Positions 52,925-60,008 of a stretch of 64,000 bases of DNA are shown one piece after another. The DNA lies in the IMG/VR virus record IMGVR_UViG_3300028196_000006, positions 27,729 to 91,728 of that record; one strand, 5' to 3'. Below the pieces are notes generated by a model. The model saw only the letters and a list, made by a program, of their open reading frames with translations. It made no database searches and was not told the DNA's origin. Within the stretch, counting starts at the first letter, position 1. Every line of letters starts with the position of its first letter. Both the position numbers and the translations under genes were made by a program. This DNA is from a virus.

Positions 52925-53574
52925 TCAAAGAACACAATGTTGTTCCATTGTTTGGAATACCACTTTGTCAAACACAAATACAACCATATGAAGAAAGTGA
53001 AAACTTTCTAAAAGAAAAAATAGAATATGTTGAACGATCACACAAAGTATCATACATATCTAAAGATGATTACGTACTAGATAATGAAAACTTGATGCCA
53101 CTCAAAAATGAAATTGAAACTCAGGTAAGCGAATTTATGCATGGATATTTAGACATACACGAAAAGCATAGATTTATTATCACAACAAGTTGGTGTAATA
53201 GATATGAACATAATCATTTTATACAAGAACATTATCATAGTAACAGTTTAATATCCGGAGTATTATTTTTATCAGACTGTCAAGACACAGCAAATATTGT
53301 ATTTCATAAAGATAAAAATCATACAAATATTTTTACTGATACAGTAAAATTAGATCACAAAGATGAATTCGATTATGTTAACAAAAGAAGTTATCTATAT
53401 CATCAATCTAAAATGGCAATTAGTCCAAAGAAATGGGATTTAGTTATGTTTCCAAGTTTTTTAAATCACAGTGTTGAAGCCAACACTAGCACAACTAATG
53501 TAAGACACACACTGTCATTTAATGTTTGGGTTAAAGGTGAAATAGGTGGCGGACACAGTAAATTGGTATTATAA
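52921..53574 (+). CDS. 2OG-Fe(II) oxygenase, CHP02466-type (paralogue of 17603-18241)
   Basis: The 217-residue protein has NVVPLFGIPLCQTQI at the start, TTSWCNRYEHNHFIQEHYHS followed by NSLISGVLFLSD, and LVMFPSFLNHSVEANTS then RHTLSFNVWVKGEIGGGHSK. Metal ligands H-x-H and the distal His in FPSFLNH plus the Arg match the gene at 17603 in order and spacing, including the VKGExGxGxxxLxL tail. The two are about equally long and clearly paralogous. This copy lies in the early block next to the polymerase-like mini-protein. Substrate unknown. Confidence 0.8.
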   Translation: MIKEHNVVPLFGIPLCQTQIQPYEESENFLKEKIEYVERSHKVSYISKDDYVLDNENLMPLKNEIETQVSEFMHGYLDIHEKHRFIITTSWCNRYEHNHFIQEHYHSNSLISGVLFLSDCQDTANIVFHKDKNHTNIFTDTVKLDHKDEFDYVNKRSYLYHQSKMAISPKKWDLVMFPSFLNHSVEANTSTTNVRHTLSFNVWVKGEIGGGHSKLVL

Positions 53575-54131
53575 TGTTTGATGTAGATATAGACTTTGCA
53601 GATAGAAATGTGTTATTAGAAAAACTAAAACACAGAGTAGCCAAATTAGAAAATGGTAAAAAGCACAATACTGGTGTTTACTTTACAGAGATACCGCATG
53701 ACCCTGCAACTAATCTATCTACTTTAGATTATGAAACTGCTGAAGATAGAAACTATTTTAAATTGGATTGCTTAAATGTAAGTATATACAAAAATGTAAA
53801 AGACAACGATCACTTAAACAAATTAATGACAACAAAACCAGTATGGGAATTATTAGAAGCCAAAGAATTTAGTGATCAAGTTTTCCACTTGAACGGACAT
53901 AATGATATTTTAAAAACATTAAAGCCAAAAAATATAGAACAATTGGCGGCTGTGTTGGCAATTATACGACCTAGCAAAAGATATCTACTCAATAAAGATT
54001 GGGACACAATAATGAAAGAAGTTTGGATTAAACCAACTGACGACAAATACTTTTTTAAGAAATCACACGCAACATCCTACGCATTCGCAGTGGTGGTACA
54101 CATGAATCTTATCTGTGAACAATTAACTTGA
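53574..54131 (+). CDS. Mini C-family DNA polymerase-like protein (185 aa)
   Basis: The 185-residue protein starts at the place where bacterial DnaE/PolC palm motifs begin: MFDVDIDFADR matches the catalytic PDxDxDF motif (Asp3, 5, 7). It continues KKHNTGVYFTEIP (compare HAAGVVI), NYFKLDCLNVSIYKNV (compare LKxDFLGLxxL, Asp65 as the third catalytic Asp) and QVFHLNGHNDILKTLKPKNI then EQLAAVLAIIRPSKRYL (compare GVFQxES...LKPxxxxDLIAxxALYRPG). The order is colinear with DnaE over about 160 residues, but PHP, thumb and most of fingers are missing. I recall conserved relatives in T4-like phages, unnamed. Activity is not shown; it might be a domesticated remnant, or a partner of the phage polymerase. 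Confidence 0.6.
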   Translation: MFDVDIDFADRNVLLEKLKHRVAKLENGKKHNTGVYFTEIPHDPATNLSTLDYETAEDRNYFKLDCLNVSIYKNVKDNDHLNKLMTTKPVWELLEAKEFSDQVFHLNGHNDILKTLKPKNIEQLAAVLAIIRPSKRYLLNKDWDTIMKEVWIKPTDDKYFFKKSHATSYAFAVVVHMNLICEQLT

Positions 54132-54497
54132 TTATTTAGGTTTACGAACTAGTTGAACTGATTTTCTCTTACTTCGTTTCATAGCAAGATTGTTAAGACT
54201 TGTGACAGGACCTATCTTTACATTGACATCTTTCGTGTTCATCATCATCAAACACTCGCGAAATTTGATTAATTCTTTACGTAAAAATATACCCATTGGG
54301 ATCATTCTGTTGCTTTCCCACCACCAAGTTTGACATAAACTCATAAACTCTTCCTTGGCATTTGCATGTATTTCTTCGTACACATAAATGGAGGTGATGG
54401 AGTTATCTTGGTTGTTGATTACCCCAACATACTCTTTTCCGCCGTATTCGACGACTGAGATAAACGGAAAGTTCTTTTCGATGTCGTTTAATAGCAT
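54132..54497 (-). CDS. Conserved phage protein of unknown function (121 aa, minus strand)
   Basis: The 121-residue protein has NFPFISVVEYGGKEYVGVIN, SITSIYVYEEIHANAKEEFM, QTWWWESNRMIPMGIFLRKE and VKIGPVTSLNNLAMKRSKRK. The WWWESNR block with a very basic C-terminus is one I remember in T4-like cyanophage proteins of unknown role. It is convergent with the polymerase-like gene (abutting) and divergent from the structural gene at 54524. RNA or DNA binding by the basic tail is plausible. Confidence 0.65.
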   Translation of the reverse strand: MLLNDIEKNFPFISVVEYGGKEYVGVINNQDNSITSIYVYEEIHANAKEEFMSLCQTWWWESNRMIPMGIFLRKELIKFRECLMMMNTKDVNVKIGPVTSLNNLAMKRSKRKSVQLVRKPK

Positions 54498-54505
54498 TTT
54501 AATAT

Positions 54506-54515
54506 CAATAAATAC
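54506..54515 (+). promoter_or_regulatory. Late promoter CAATAAATAC upstream of a structural gene
   Basis: The ATAAATA core ends at 54514; predicted start about 54520, four bases before the ATG at 54524. No ribosome-binding sequence fits, again implying a near-leaderless message. Confidence 0.65.
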
Positions 54516-54523
54516 ATAAGATT

Positions 54524-55309
54524 ATGCAACTTGTTTCGAAATATTTATTAAATAACAATGTAACTCTTACCGCAAACCTGGCAGGAGAAATAACGGAGTA
54601 TAGATCAGTGTATCAAAGAAATTTAAACATCGCTAAAGGAATAGACAACCCAATTCAGTTCAATGTGCTTAATGCAGATCAGAAACCTGTATCTATATTG
54701 AACACATATACGCCCAAGTTTCAATTGTATGATGAAAATAACAGATTAATAGTATCAAGAGACGGTACTGTGATTGAAACTTCTACTCCCAGCAAAGTGG
54801 GACATTTCACAGTTACAATAACAGAAAATGACTTATTAAACATTAAATCACAATACATGCACTACACAGTGTATCTACAAAAAAATTCTGATTCAACAAA
54901 AACTATATTGCACAGTGGTGTAAATTTTGAAAATAAAGGCACAGTGTACATCAGCACAGAAGAGTTCCCAGGTCCAGTTGACTCGTACTCTGTGACAACA
55001 TTCATCGAAGACAACCCAGGTTCGGGTGTGTTCGTTTCAGAAACAGTAACAGCAGAACCAACCATAAATGGTAATTCAGCATTGCACACTGTGGCTTATT
55101 ATCTTGACGAAGCAGTTGGTGACATAGTTGTACAAGGCACCCTTGCCAATCAGATTGATGGAAACACATTTTGGACAGACATTAATACATTCGCATCCAC
55201 AGATGCAAATAACTTGAAATATGTAAACTTCAATGGAGTGTACAGTTATTTGAGATTCAAACACACACTGACTTCTGGTAGTGTTACCAAAATATTAATT
55301 CGAAATTAA
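54524..55309 (+). CDS. Structural protein, BppU-like N-terminus (261 aa)
   Basis: The 261-residue protein is beta-rich. Residues about 30-120 read IAKGIDNPIQFNVLNADQKP, ILNTYTPKFQLYDENNRLIV, GHFTVTITENDLLNIKSQYM and HYTVYLQKNSDSTKTIL, the arrangement of BppU-type N-terminal domains in receptor-binding proteins. The rest has SYSVTTFIEDNPGSGVF and a sandwich of strands to the end. It is driven by a late promoter and sits next to replication genes. A baseplate, neck or head-decoration role is likely; exact place unknown. Confidence 0.6.
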   Translation: MQLVSKYLLNNNVTLTANLAGEITEYRSVYQRNLNIAKGIDNPIQFNVLNADQKPVSILNTYTPKFQLYDENNRLIVSRDGTVIETSTPSKVGHFTVTITENDLLNIKSQYMHYTVYLQKNSDSTKTILHSGVNFENKGTVYISTEEFPGPVDSYSVTTFIEDNPGSGVFVSETVTAEPTINGNSALHTVAYYLDEAVGDIVVQGTLANQIDGNTFWTDINTFASTDANNLKYVNFNGVYSYLRFKHTLTSGSVTKILIRN

Positions 55310-55338
55310 TTGACTTTTATCACATTTTAACTTATAAT
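55310..55338 (+). promoter_or_regulatory. Sigma-70-type promoter TTGACT-17-TATAAT before primase
   Basis: TTGACT (55310-55315) and a perfect TATAAT (55333-55338) are separated by 17 bases. The ATG at 55345 follows the -10 by six bases, so the message would be leaderless. It begins at the stop codon of the late structural gene. Confidence 0.8.
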
Positions 55339-55344
55339 AACAGC

Positions 55345-56349
55345 ATGAACATTGTGCTTGACGTTTTACAAACTTATCTTCCTGCCAAAAGAAAACAAAC
55401 ACCCAGTGGTTGGGTGGCTTTTAATGCACCGTGTTGTGGACACAATGGAACAACTCCTGACACTAGACAAAGAGGTGGATTGATTGCTAAGGCAGACGAG
55501 AGTGTGAGTTTTCATTGTTTCAACTGTGGATTTAAAACGAGTTGGCGTATTGGGAGAAACTTATCTTATAAAATGAAAAAATTTATGAGGTGGTTGAATA
55601 TGCCCGATGATGTAATCACAAAACTAGCACTTCAAGTTTTACAACAAAAGACAGATGATACAGGATTCAAGTCAATTGTCACACTTCCAAAATTTACAAT
55701 TAAAGAACTTCCGCCCAAAGCAAAACCAATATACGAGTGGGCAACATACAAAGATTTAGAACCCAGTGGAGTTGATAAAGATTTATTTTCTGTGATGGAA
55801 TACATTGCTAAAAGAAAATTAACACTCGATGATTATGATTTTTACTGGAGTCCTGAAGCAGGATTTAGAGATAGATTAATCATACCTTTTATTCATCAAT
55901 CAAAAATTGTGGGATACACAGCCAGGAAAGTTGTGGAAAGCAAAGTGAAATATTTGTCAGAACAACAACCAGGATATGTGTTTAACACAGATGCACAAGA
56001 TGATGATAGAAAATATATTGTAGCAATGGAAGGACCTATCGATGCTATTGCCGTTGACGGGATTGCGTTACTGGGTAGTGAAATTAAAGAACAACAATCA
56101 ACATTGGTAAACAGTTTAGGAAAACATGTGATTGTGGTTCCTGACAGAGATGAAGCAGGACAAAAATTAGTTTGGGATAGTTTCGAAGCAGGCTGGAGTG
56201 TGAGTATGCCGGATTGGGACCAAGATGTCAAAGACGTCAACGATGCTGTGTGTAAATATGGTAGACTTCATACATTGTATACAATAATAAAGAATGCTGA
56301 AGATTCACAACTAAAAACTAAACTAAGGATGAAAAAATGGTTCGCATAA
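55345..56349 (+). CDS. gp61: DNA primase (T4 gp61-like)
   Basis: The 334-residue protein begins NIVLDVLQTYLPAKRKQTPS and has the zinc-binding part with CCGHNG and HCFNCGF, then TOPRIM motifs: IVAMEGPIDAIAVDGIALLG (E-G-x-x-D-A) and VVPDRDEAGQKLVWDSF (D-x-D). gp61 makes short RNA primers and works on the gp41 helicase hexamer, whose gene is 1.3 kb downstream. Length equals T4 gp61 (342). Its last 13 bases overlap the following mini-gene. Confidence 0.9.
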   Translation: MNIVLDVLQTYLPAKRKQTPSGWVAFNAPCCGHNGTTPDTRQRGGLIAKADESVSFHCFNCGFKTSWRIGRNLSYKMKKFMRWLNMPDDVITKLALQVLQQKTDDTGFKSIVTLPKFTIKELPPKAKPIYEWATYKDLEPSGVDKDLFSVMEYIAKRKLTLDDYDFYWSPEAGFRDRLIIPFIHQSKIVGYTARKVVESKVKYLSEQQPGYVFNTDAQDDDRKYIVAMEGPIDAIAVDGIALLGSEIKEQQSTLVNSLGKHVIVVPDRDEAGQKLVWDSFEAGWSVSMPDWDQDVKDVNDAVCKYGRLHTLYTIIKNAEDSQLKTKLRMKKWFA

Positions 56350-56471
56350 AGAATTTTTTAAAAAAAGCGATCTCAATTTTGTTTTTTCCTATCACTAAAC
56401 TTGTAAACTACATCAAGTACAAGAAGAAGATTAGAGAATTGCAAAAGAGAGACCCGTTCATATACAAGTAG
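56337..56471 (+). CDS. Small basic membrane-prone protein (44 aa)
   Basis: The 44-residue product starts at the ATG at 56337, inside the primase tail. It reads basic, then ISILFFPITKLVNYI, then KYKKKIRELQKRDPFIYK. The C-terminal RxLxKRDPFIYK is a motif I recall from small proteins in T4-like cyanophages, which supports a real gene. The hydrophobic stretch may be an amphipathic or single membrane helix. Function unknown; translational coupling to primase suggests a replication-linked role. Confidence 0.6.
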   Translation: MVRIKNFLKKAISILFFPITKLVNYIKYKKKIRELQKRDPFIYK

Positions 56472-56472
56472 A

Positions 56473-56649
56473 ATGTATTACGTTTTAGAAGGAATACATA
56501 AAGACCCAATGGATATGAAAACATTGGACAACAAAACAAAAAAGGAATATGGTCCTATGAATAAAATAAAAGCCAACGAGTTAGCAAAATCGCTGATTCA
56601 AAGAAACATTGATGACTTTTATCACAGAGCATGGGTAATTGAAAGATGA
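56473..56649 (+). CDS. Small hypothetical protein (58 aa)
   Basis: The 58-residue product begins MYYVLEGIHKDPMDMK and ends NIDDFYHRAWVIER. Its ATG is one base after the previous stop and its stop overlaps the carbamoyltransferase start (ATGA), so it is translationally linked on both sides. No domain is recognised. The coupling is the main evidence that it is real. Confidence 0.6.
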   Translation: MYYVLEGIHKDPMDMKTLDNKTKKEYGPMNKIKANELAKSLIQRNIDDFYHRAWVIER

Positions 56650-57656
56650 TCATTTGGGGAATAACAGGAAATAATCACGATGCCAGTTTGGCAGTGATGG
56701 AATGGAAGGTAAAAGGATTAACGCCTAATTACCATCTTAGATTAAAATGGGCAGGCATGAGCAAAGATTTTAGTGGAGTTGCTGGAGATCCAACGTTGTG
56801 TCCTAAACTGATGGCAGAAGTAAGAGCAAATCCTAAATGGGCCTACCCTGCAAAGATTTATTTTTATGAAAAGCCTTGGAAGAAAACTATGAGACAACTG
56901 ATTGCAGGACAAGGTTGGAAATGGAAAGAAAATGATATTAAAAAGTTTTTGGCAAAATCTGGTGTACACAATGTTCCTATAGAATATGTTGATCATCATC
57001 ATAGCCATGCGGCATATGGATATTACACATCGGGATTTAAAAATGCGGCAGTTATTGTTTTAGATTCGATTGGTGAGTTTGAAACATTTACTATTTGGCA
57101 CGGCAGAGGTACCAGGTTGGAGAAGAAGTACACACAACGTTATCCACACAGCATAGGTTTATTTTATTCAGCAATGACACAAAGATGTGGATTCAAAGCA
57201 AACGCAGAAGAATACAAATTAGAACAATTGGCGAAAAAAGGTAATTGGAGAAAGTATCATAGAATGATGATGGAAGAAATTATAGACACCAGAATGCCTT
57301 TCAAAACAAGAATAAATCTGCATAGAGGTTGTAATTGGTGGAGACCAGAATTAAACACAGAAGAAGACATGGCTGATCTAGCCGCAACTACACAGCACAT
57401 TTTTGAACAAGTGTTGATGTGTGCAAGTTCGTGGATACAGATGCATATCAACACATCAAACATAGTTTTGGTAGGCGGATGTGCATTGAATAAAACTGCT
57501 GTGAGTAAATTAAGTGCAGTTTGGGATGATATATGGGTGCCAACAAATCCTGGTGATCCTGGATCGTGTATAGGTGCAGTGTGTGCCAAATATCAAAAGC
57601 ACATTGACTTTCACGGAGAAATGTGGTATAATAAGGACAATGGTGAAACAAAATAA
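56646..57656 (+). CDS. Carbamoyltransferase-like protein (NodU/TobZ N-terminal domain only)
   Basis: The 336-residue protein has IIWGITGNNHDASLAVMEWK at the N-terminus, YVDHHHSHAAYGYYTSGF (the metal-binding HHxxHA of the Kae1-like domain), VIVLDSIGEFETFTIW, HSIGLFYSAMTQRCGF and NIVLVGGCALNKTAVSKL. In NodU/TobZ this Kae1-like domain forms and transfers carbamoyl from an adenylate, but full enzymes have about 550 residues and a second domain, which is missing here. I recall short versions in marine phages. It lies between primase and helicase genes. Its acceptor might be a nucleotide or sugar; this is inference. Confidence 0.8.
   Translation: MIIWGITGNNHDASLAVMEWKVKGLTPNYHLRLKWAGMSKDFSGVAGDPTLCPKLMAEVRANPKWAYPAKIYFYEKPWKKTMRQLIAGQGWKWKENDIKKFLAKSGVHNVPIEYVDHHHSHAAYGYYTSGFKNAAVIVLDSIGEFETFTIWHGRGTRLEKKYTQRYPHSIGLFYSAMTQRCGFKANAEEYKLEQLAKKGNWRKYHRMMMEEIIDTRMPFKTRINLHRGCNWWRPELNTEEDMADLAATTQHIFEQVLMCASSWIQMHINTSNIVLVGGCALNKTAVSKLSAVWDDIWVPTNPGDPGSCIGAVCAKYQKHIDFHGEMWYNKDNGETK
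57604..57632 (+). promoter_or_regulatory. Sigma-70-type promoter TTGACT-17-TATAAT inside the carbamoyltransferase gene
   Basis: TTGACT (57604-57609) and a perfect TATAAT (57627-57632) are 17 bases apart, within the end of the carbamoyltransferase coding region. The gp41 ATG at 57640 is seven bases after the -10; AAGGA lies between and would be part of a leader of one or two bases only. Confidence 0.75.
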
Positions 57657-59097
57657 AGACTACGGTTACGAGATACAGAAACTGTATCTTGAAATGATGT
57701 TAAGTGACGCAGAAACATTTGTGCGTTGTCAATCCATATTTGATTACACACTGTTTGATAGAAAACTTCAAGAAACAGCAGACTTTGTTAACAAATATGT
57801 AGCAGAATACAACTCATTGCCAACATACGACATTGTGAACAAGTCGTGCAATATTGAATTAAAGCCAGCAGAAAGTTTGACTGAAGAACATTTCAATTGG
57901 TTATTAGATGACTTTGAAACATTTATCAGACACAAAAGTTTAGAAAGAGCAATTTTAAAAAGTGCTGATATGTTGGAAAACGGCGAGTACGGTCCTGTTG
58001 AAGAATTGGTCAAGAAGGCAGTACAAATAGGATTACACAAAGATATAGGAACAGATTATTTTGACGATCCCAAAGCAAGATTGATGGGGTTGAAAGATCA
58101 AAATGGACAAGTGAGCACAGGCTGGACAACATTAGACAGAAAACTGTTTGGCGGATTTAACAAAGGTGAACTTAACATTTTTGCTGGTGGATCAGGAGCA
58201 GGTAAGAGTTTGTTCCTTGCAAACTTAGGTTGTAATTGGGTATTAAATGGATTGAATGTTGCATACATAACTTTTGAATTAAGTGAAGCACTAGTAAGTA
58301 TGAGATTAGATTCTATGCTGACTGATGTGCCTGCTAGAGAAATATTTAAAGATTTAGATGGTGTAGAAATGAAAGTTAAACTGCTTGGTAAAAAATCAGG
58401 CAAGTTTCAAATCAAATACATGAGCAGTGGTAAGAACACAAACGATTTAAGAAGTTATATCAAAGAATATGAAATTAAAACTGGCAGTAAACTAGATGTT
58501 ATACTAGTTGACTATTTGGATCTCATGATGCCGATCAATAAAAAAGTATCACCGGCTGATCTTTTTGTAAAAGACAAATTTGTTTCTGAAGAATTAAGAA
58601 ACTTATCAATGGAATTAAATGTAATATTTGTAACAGCATCACAGTTGAACAGAGGTGCAGTTGAAGAAATAGAATTTGATCATTCGCACATAGCAGGAGG
58701 ATTAAGTAAAATACAAACTGCTGACAATGTGTTTGGTATATTCACATCAAGAGCGATGCGTGAGCGTGGTAGATATCAAATACAATTAATGAAAACCAGA
58801 TCATCTAGTGGTGTTGGTCAAAAGATTGATTTAGAATTTGATATAGACAGTTTAAGAATTAGAGATTTAGCAGAAGACGAGTCGGGACAAAATTACGGTA
58901 GTGGTGGTGGTAATAGTACCATATACAATTCATTGAAAAAAACTTCAACAGTTATAGAAGATAATGCAACTGATTCGCCAGAACCTCAAGAAAAAGTTCC
59001 TAATCCTACAAAGGGAGAGTCGTTGCACAAAGCCAATACAGATAATACAGATCAAACAAAATTAAGGGACTTTTTAAAGAACCTTGATGACGAATAA
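57640..59097 (+). CDS. gp41: Replicative DNA helicase (T4 gp41-like, DnaB family)
   Basis: The ATG at 57640 gives 485 residues. The RecA-like ATPase core has STGWTTLDRKLFGGFNKGEL, Walker A FAGGSGAGKS near residue 184, Walker B DVILVDYLDLMM, ASQLNRG and SHIAGGLSKIQTADNVFG. It forms the hexamer that unwinds the fork with gp61. Length matches T4 gp41 (475). The start overlaps the carbamoyltransferase end by 17 bases. The C-terminal tail is polar and likely flexible. Confidence 0.92.
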   Translation: MVKQNKDYGYEIQKLYLEMMLSDAETFVRCQSIFDYTLFDRKLQETADFVNKYVAEYNSLPTYDIVNKSCNIELKPAESLTEEHFNWLLDDFETFIRHKSLERAILKSADMLENGEYGPVEELVKKAVQIGLHKDIGTDYFDDPKARLMGLKDQNGQVSTGWTTLDRKLFGGFNKGELNIFAGGSGAGKSLFLANLGCNWVLNGLNVAYITFELSEALVSMRLDSMLTDVPAREIFKDLDGVEMKVKLLGKKSGKFQIKYMSSGKNTNDLRSYIKEYEIKTGSKLDVILVDYLDLMMPINKKVSPADLFVKDKFVSEELRNLSMELNVIFVTASQLNRGAVEEIEFDHSHIAGGLSKIQTADNVFGIFTSRAMRERGRYQIQLMKTRSSSGVGQKIDLEFDIDSLRIRDLAEDESGQNYGSGGGNSTIYNSLKKTSTVIEDNATDSPEPQEKVPNPTKGESLHKANTDNTDQTKLRDFLKNLDDE

Positions 59098-59923
59098 ATC
59101 ATACAAAAGAATAGTAATACCCAAAGGTTTAGACTTAGGAACCAGTAGACGTACCTGTCTTCAATTGGCAAATACAATCAGTATAAGATCAGGTTTAGAA
59201 ATATTTTCAGATGTTGAAAATATTCAACAAGGAGATTTGGTAATACTTGGCGGTGTTGGTGGACATGATGGTTTTCAAAAGTATCATGAGTCTTTTCAAG
59301 AAAAAAATATTGATTATGTGAACGTTGAAAAAGGATATTGTAATTGGTGGAAACCGGTTTACTGGAGAGTTACATTCAACGAAAATCAAATTTTAGATAT
59401 AAAAGGTGAATACACCAACGAGCGATTTGTTAAATTTAAACTAAAAATAAAACAGTGGCAAATGGGGGAACAAGTATACATCGTTGCTCCTAGTCAAAAT
59501 GGATTAGAAGTATATGGCATTAAACAAAATGTAGATCAATGGATAGAATCCACTACACAAGAAATTAAAAAACACACAAACAGACCAATCAAAATTAGAA
59601 AAAAGATGCCTAAGAAAGCAAGAGGTTCAAGAGGTTTTTGTAATTCTTTAGAAAACATTTACTGTGTGGTCAGTTTACACACCATGGCAATGACCGAAGC
59701 ACTACGAGAAGGATGTCCTGTAATCAGTCTTGTGCCAGGCTGTGTAAAAGATTACAGTGTAAACTCAATTGATAAAATTAACAACTTGTACTACCCAGAA
59801 AACAGACAATACCTGTTCAACTGTTTAACCAATTTACAATTCAACTCTGACGAATTAATATCCGGTGTTGCTTGGGACACCATGAGCAAATACTACGGAA
59901 TCAGCATCAGCAAACAAGCCTAG
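59087..59923 (+). CDS. GT-B-like sugar transferase, paralogue 4
   Basis: The 278-residue protein (ATG at 59087, overlapping gp41 by 11 bases) has YIVAPSQNGLEVYGI, WIESTTQEIKKHTNRPIKIR, then a NIYCVVSLHTMAMTEALREG block, CPVISLVPGCVKDYSVNSID and INNLYYPENRQYLFNCLTNL. It is the most diverged copy of the set at 44032, 44826 and 46596, sharing the V-S-x-H, G-x-P and Y-P-x-x-R blocks. It is unusual to find it attached to the replicative helicase rather than to the glycan island. Donor unknown. Confidence 0.65.
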   Translation: MTNKSYKRIVIPKGLDLGTSRRTCLQLANTISIRSGLEIFSDVENIQQGDLVILGGVGGHDGFQKYHESFQEKNIDYVNVEKGYCNWWKPVYWRVTFNENQILDIKGEYTNERFVKFKLKIKQWQMGEQVYIVAPSQNGLEVYGIKQNVDQWIESTTQEIKKHTNRPIKIRKKMPKKARGSRGFCNSLENIYCVVSLHTMAMTEALREGCPVISLVPGCVKDYSVNSIDKINNLYYPENRQYLFNCLTNLQFNSDELISGVAWDTMSKYYGISISKQA

Positions 59924-59940
59924 AGGCGGACAGCAAAATT

Positions 59941-60000
59941 CCGCAAAGCGGTAACGCAGAAATTTCAAATCCGCGAAGCGGTAAGCACAGCGATTTCGGT
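59941..60000. repeat. Two 30-base GC-rich hairpin units between convergent genes
   Basis: CCGCAAAGCGG (59941-59951) and CCGCGAAGCGG (59971-59981) start exactly 30 bases apart; each is a CCGC/GCGG stem with a short AAA or GAA loop and is followed by GTAA and a CAG-(G)-ATTTC-like tail. The GC content stands out from the AT-rich surroundings. The unit lies between the stops of a plus-strand and a minus-strand operon, where it could act as a two-way terminator or RNA end-stabiliser, though only weak T-runs follow. Confidence 0.7.
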
Positions 60001-60008
60001 AAGCAATT

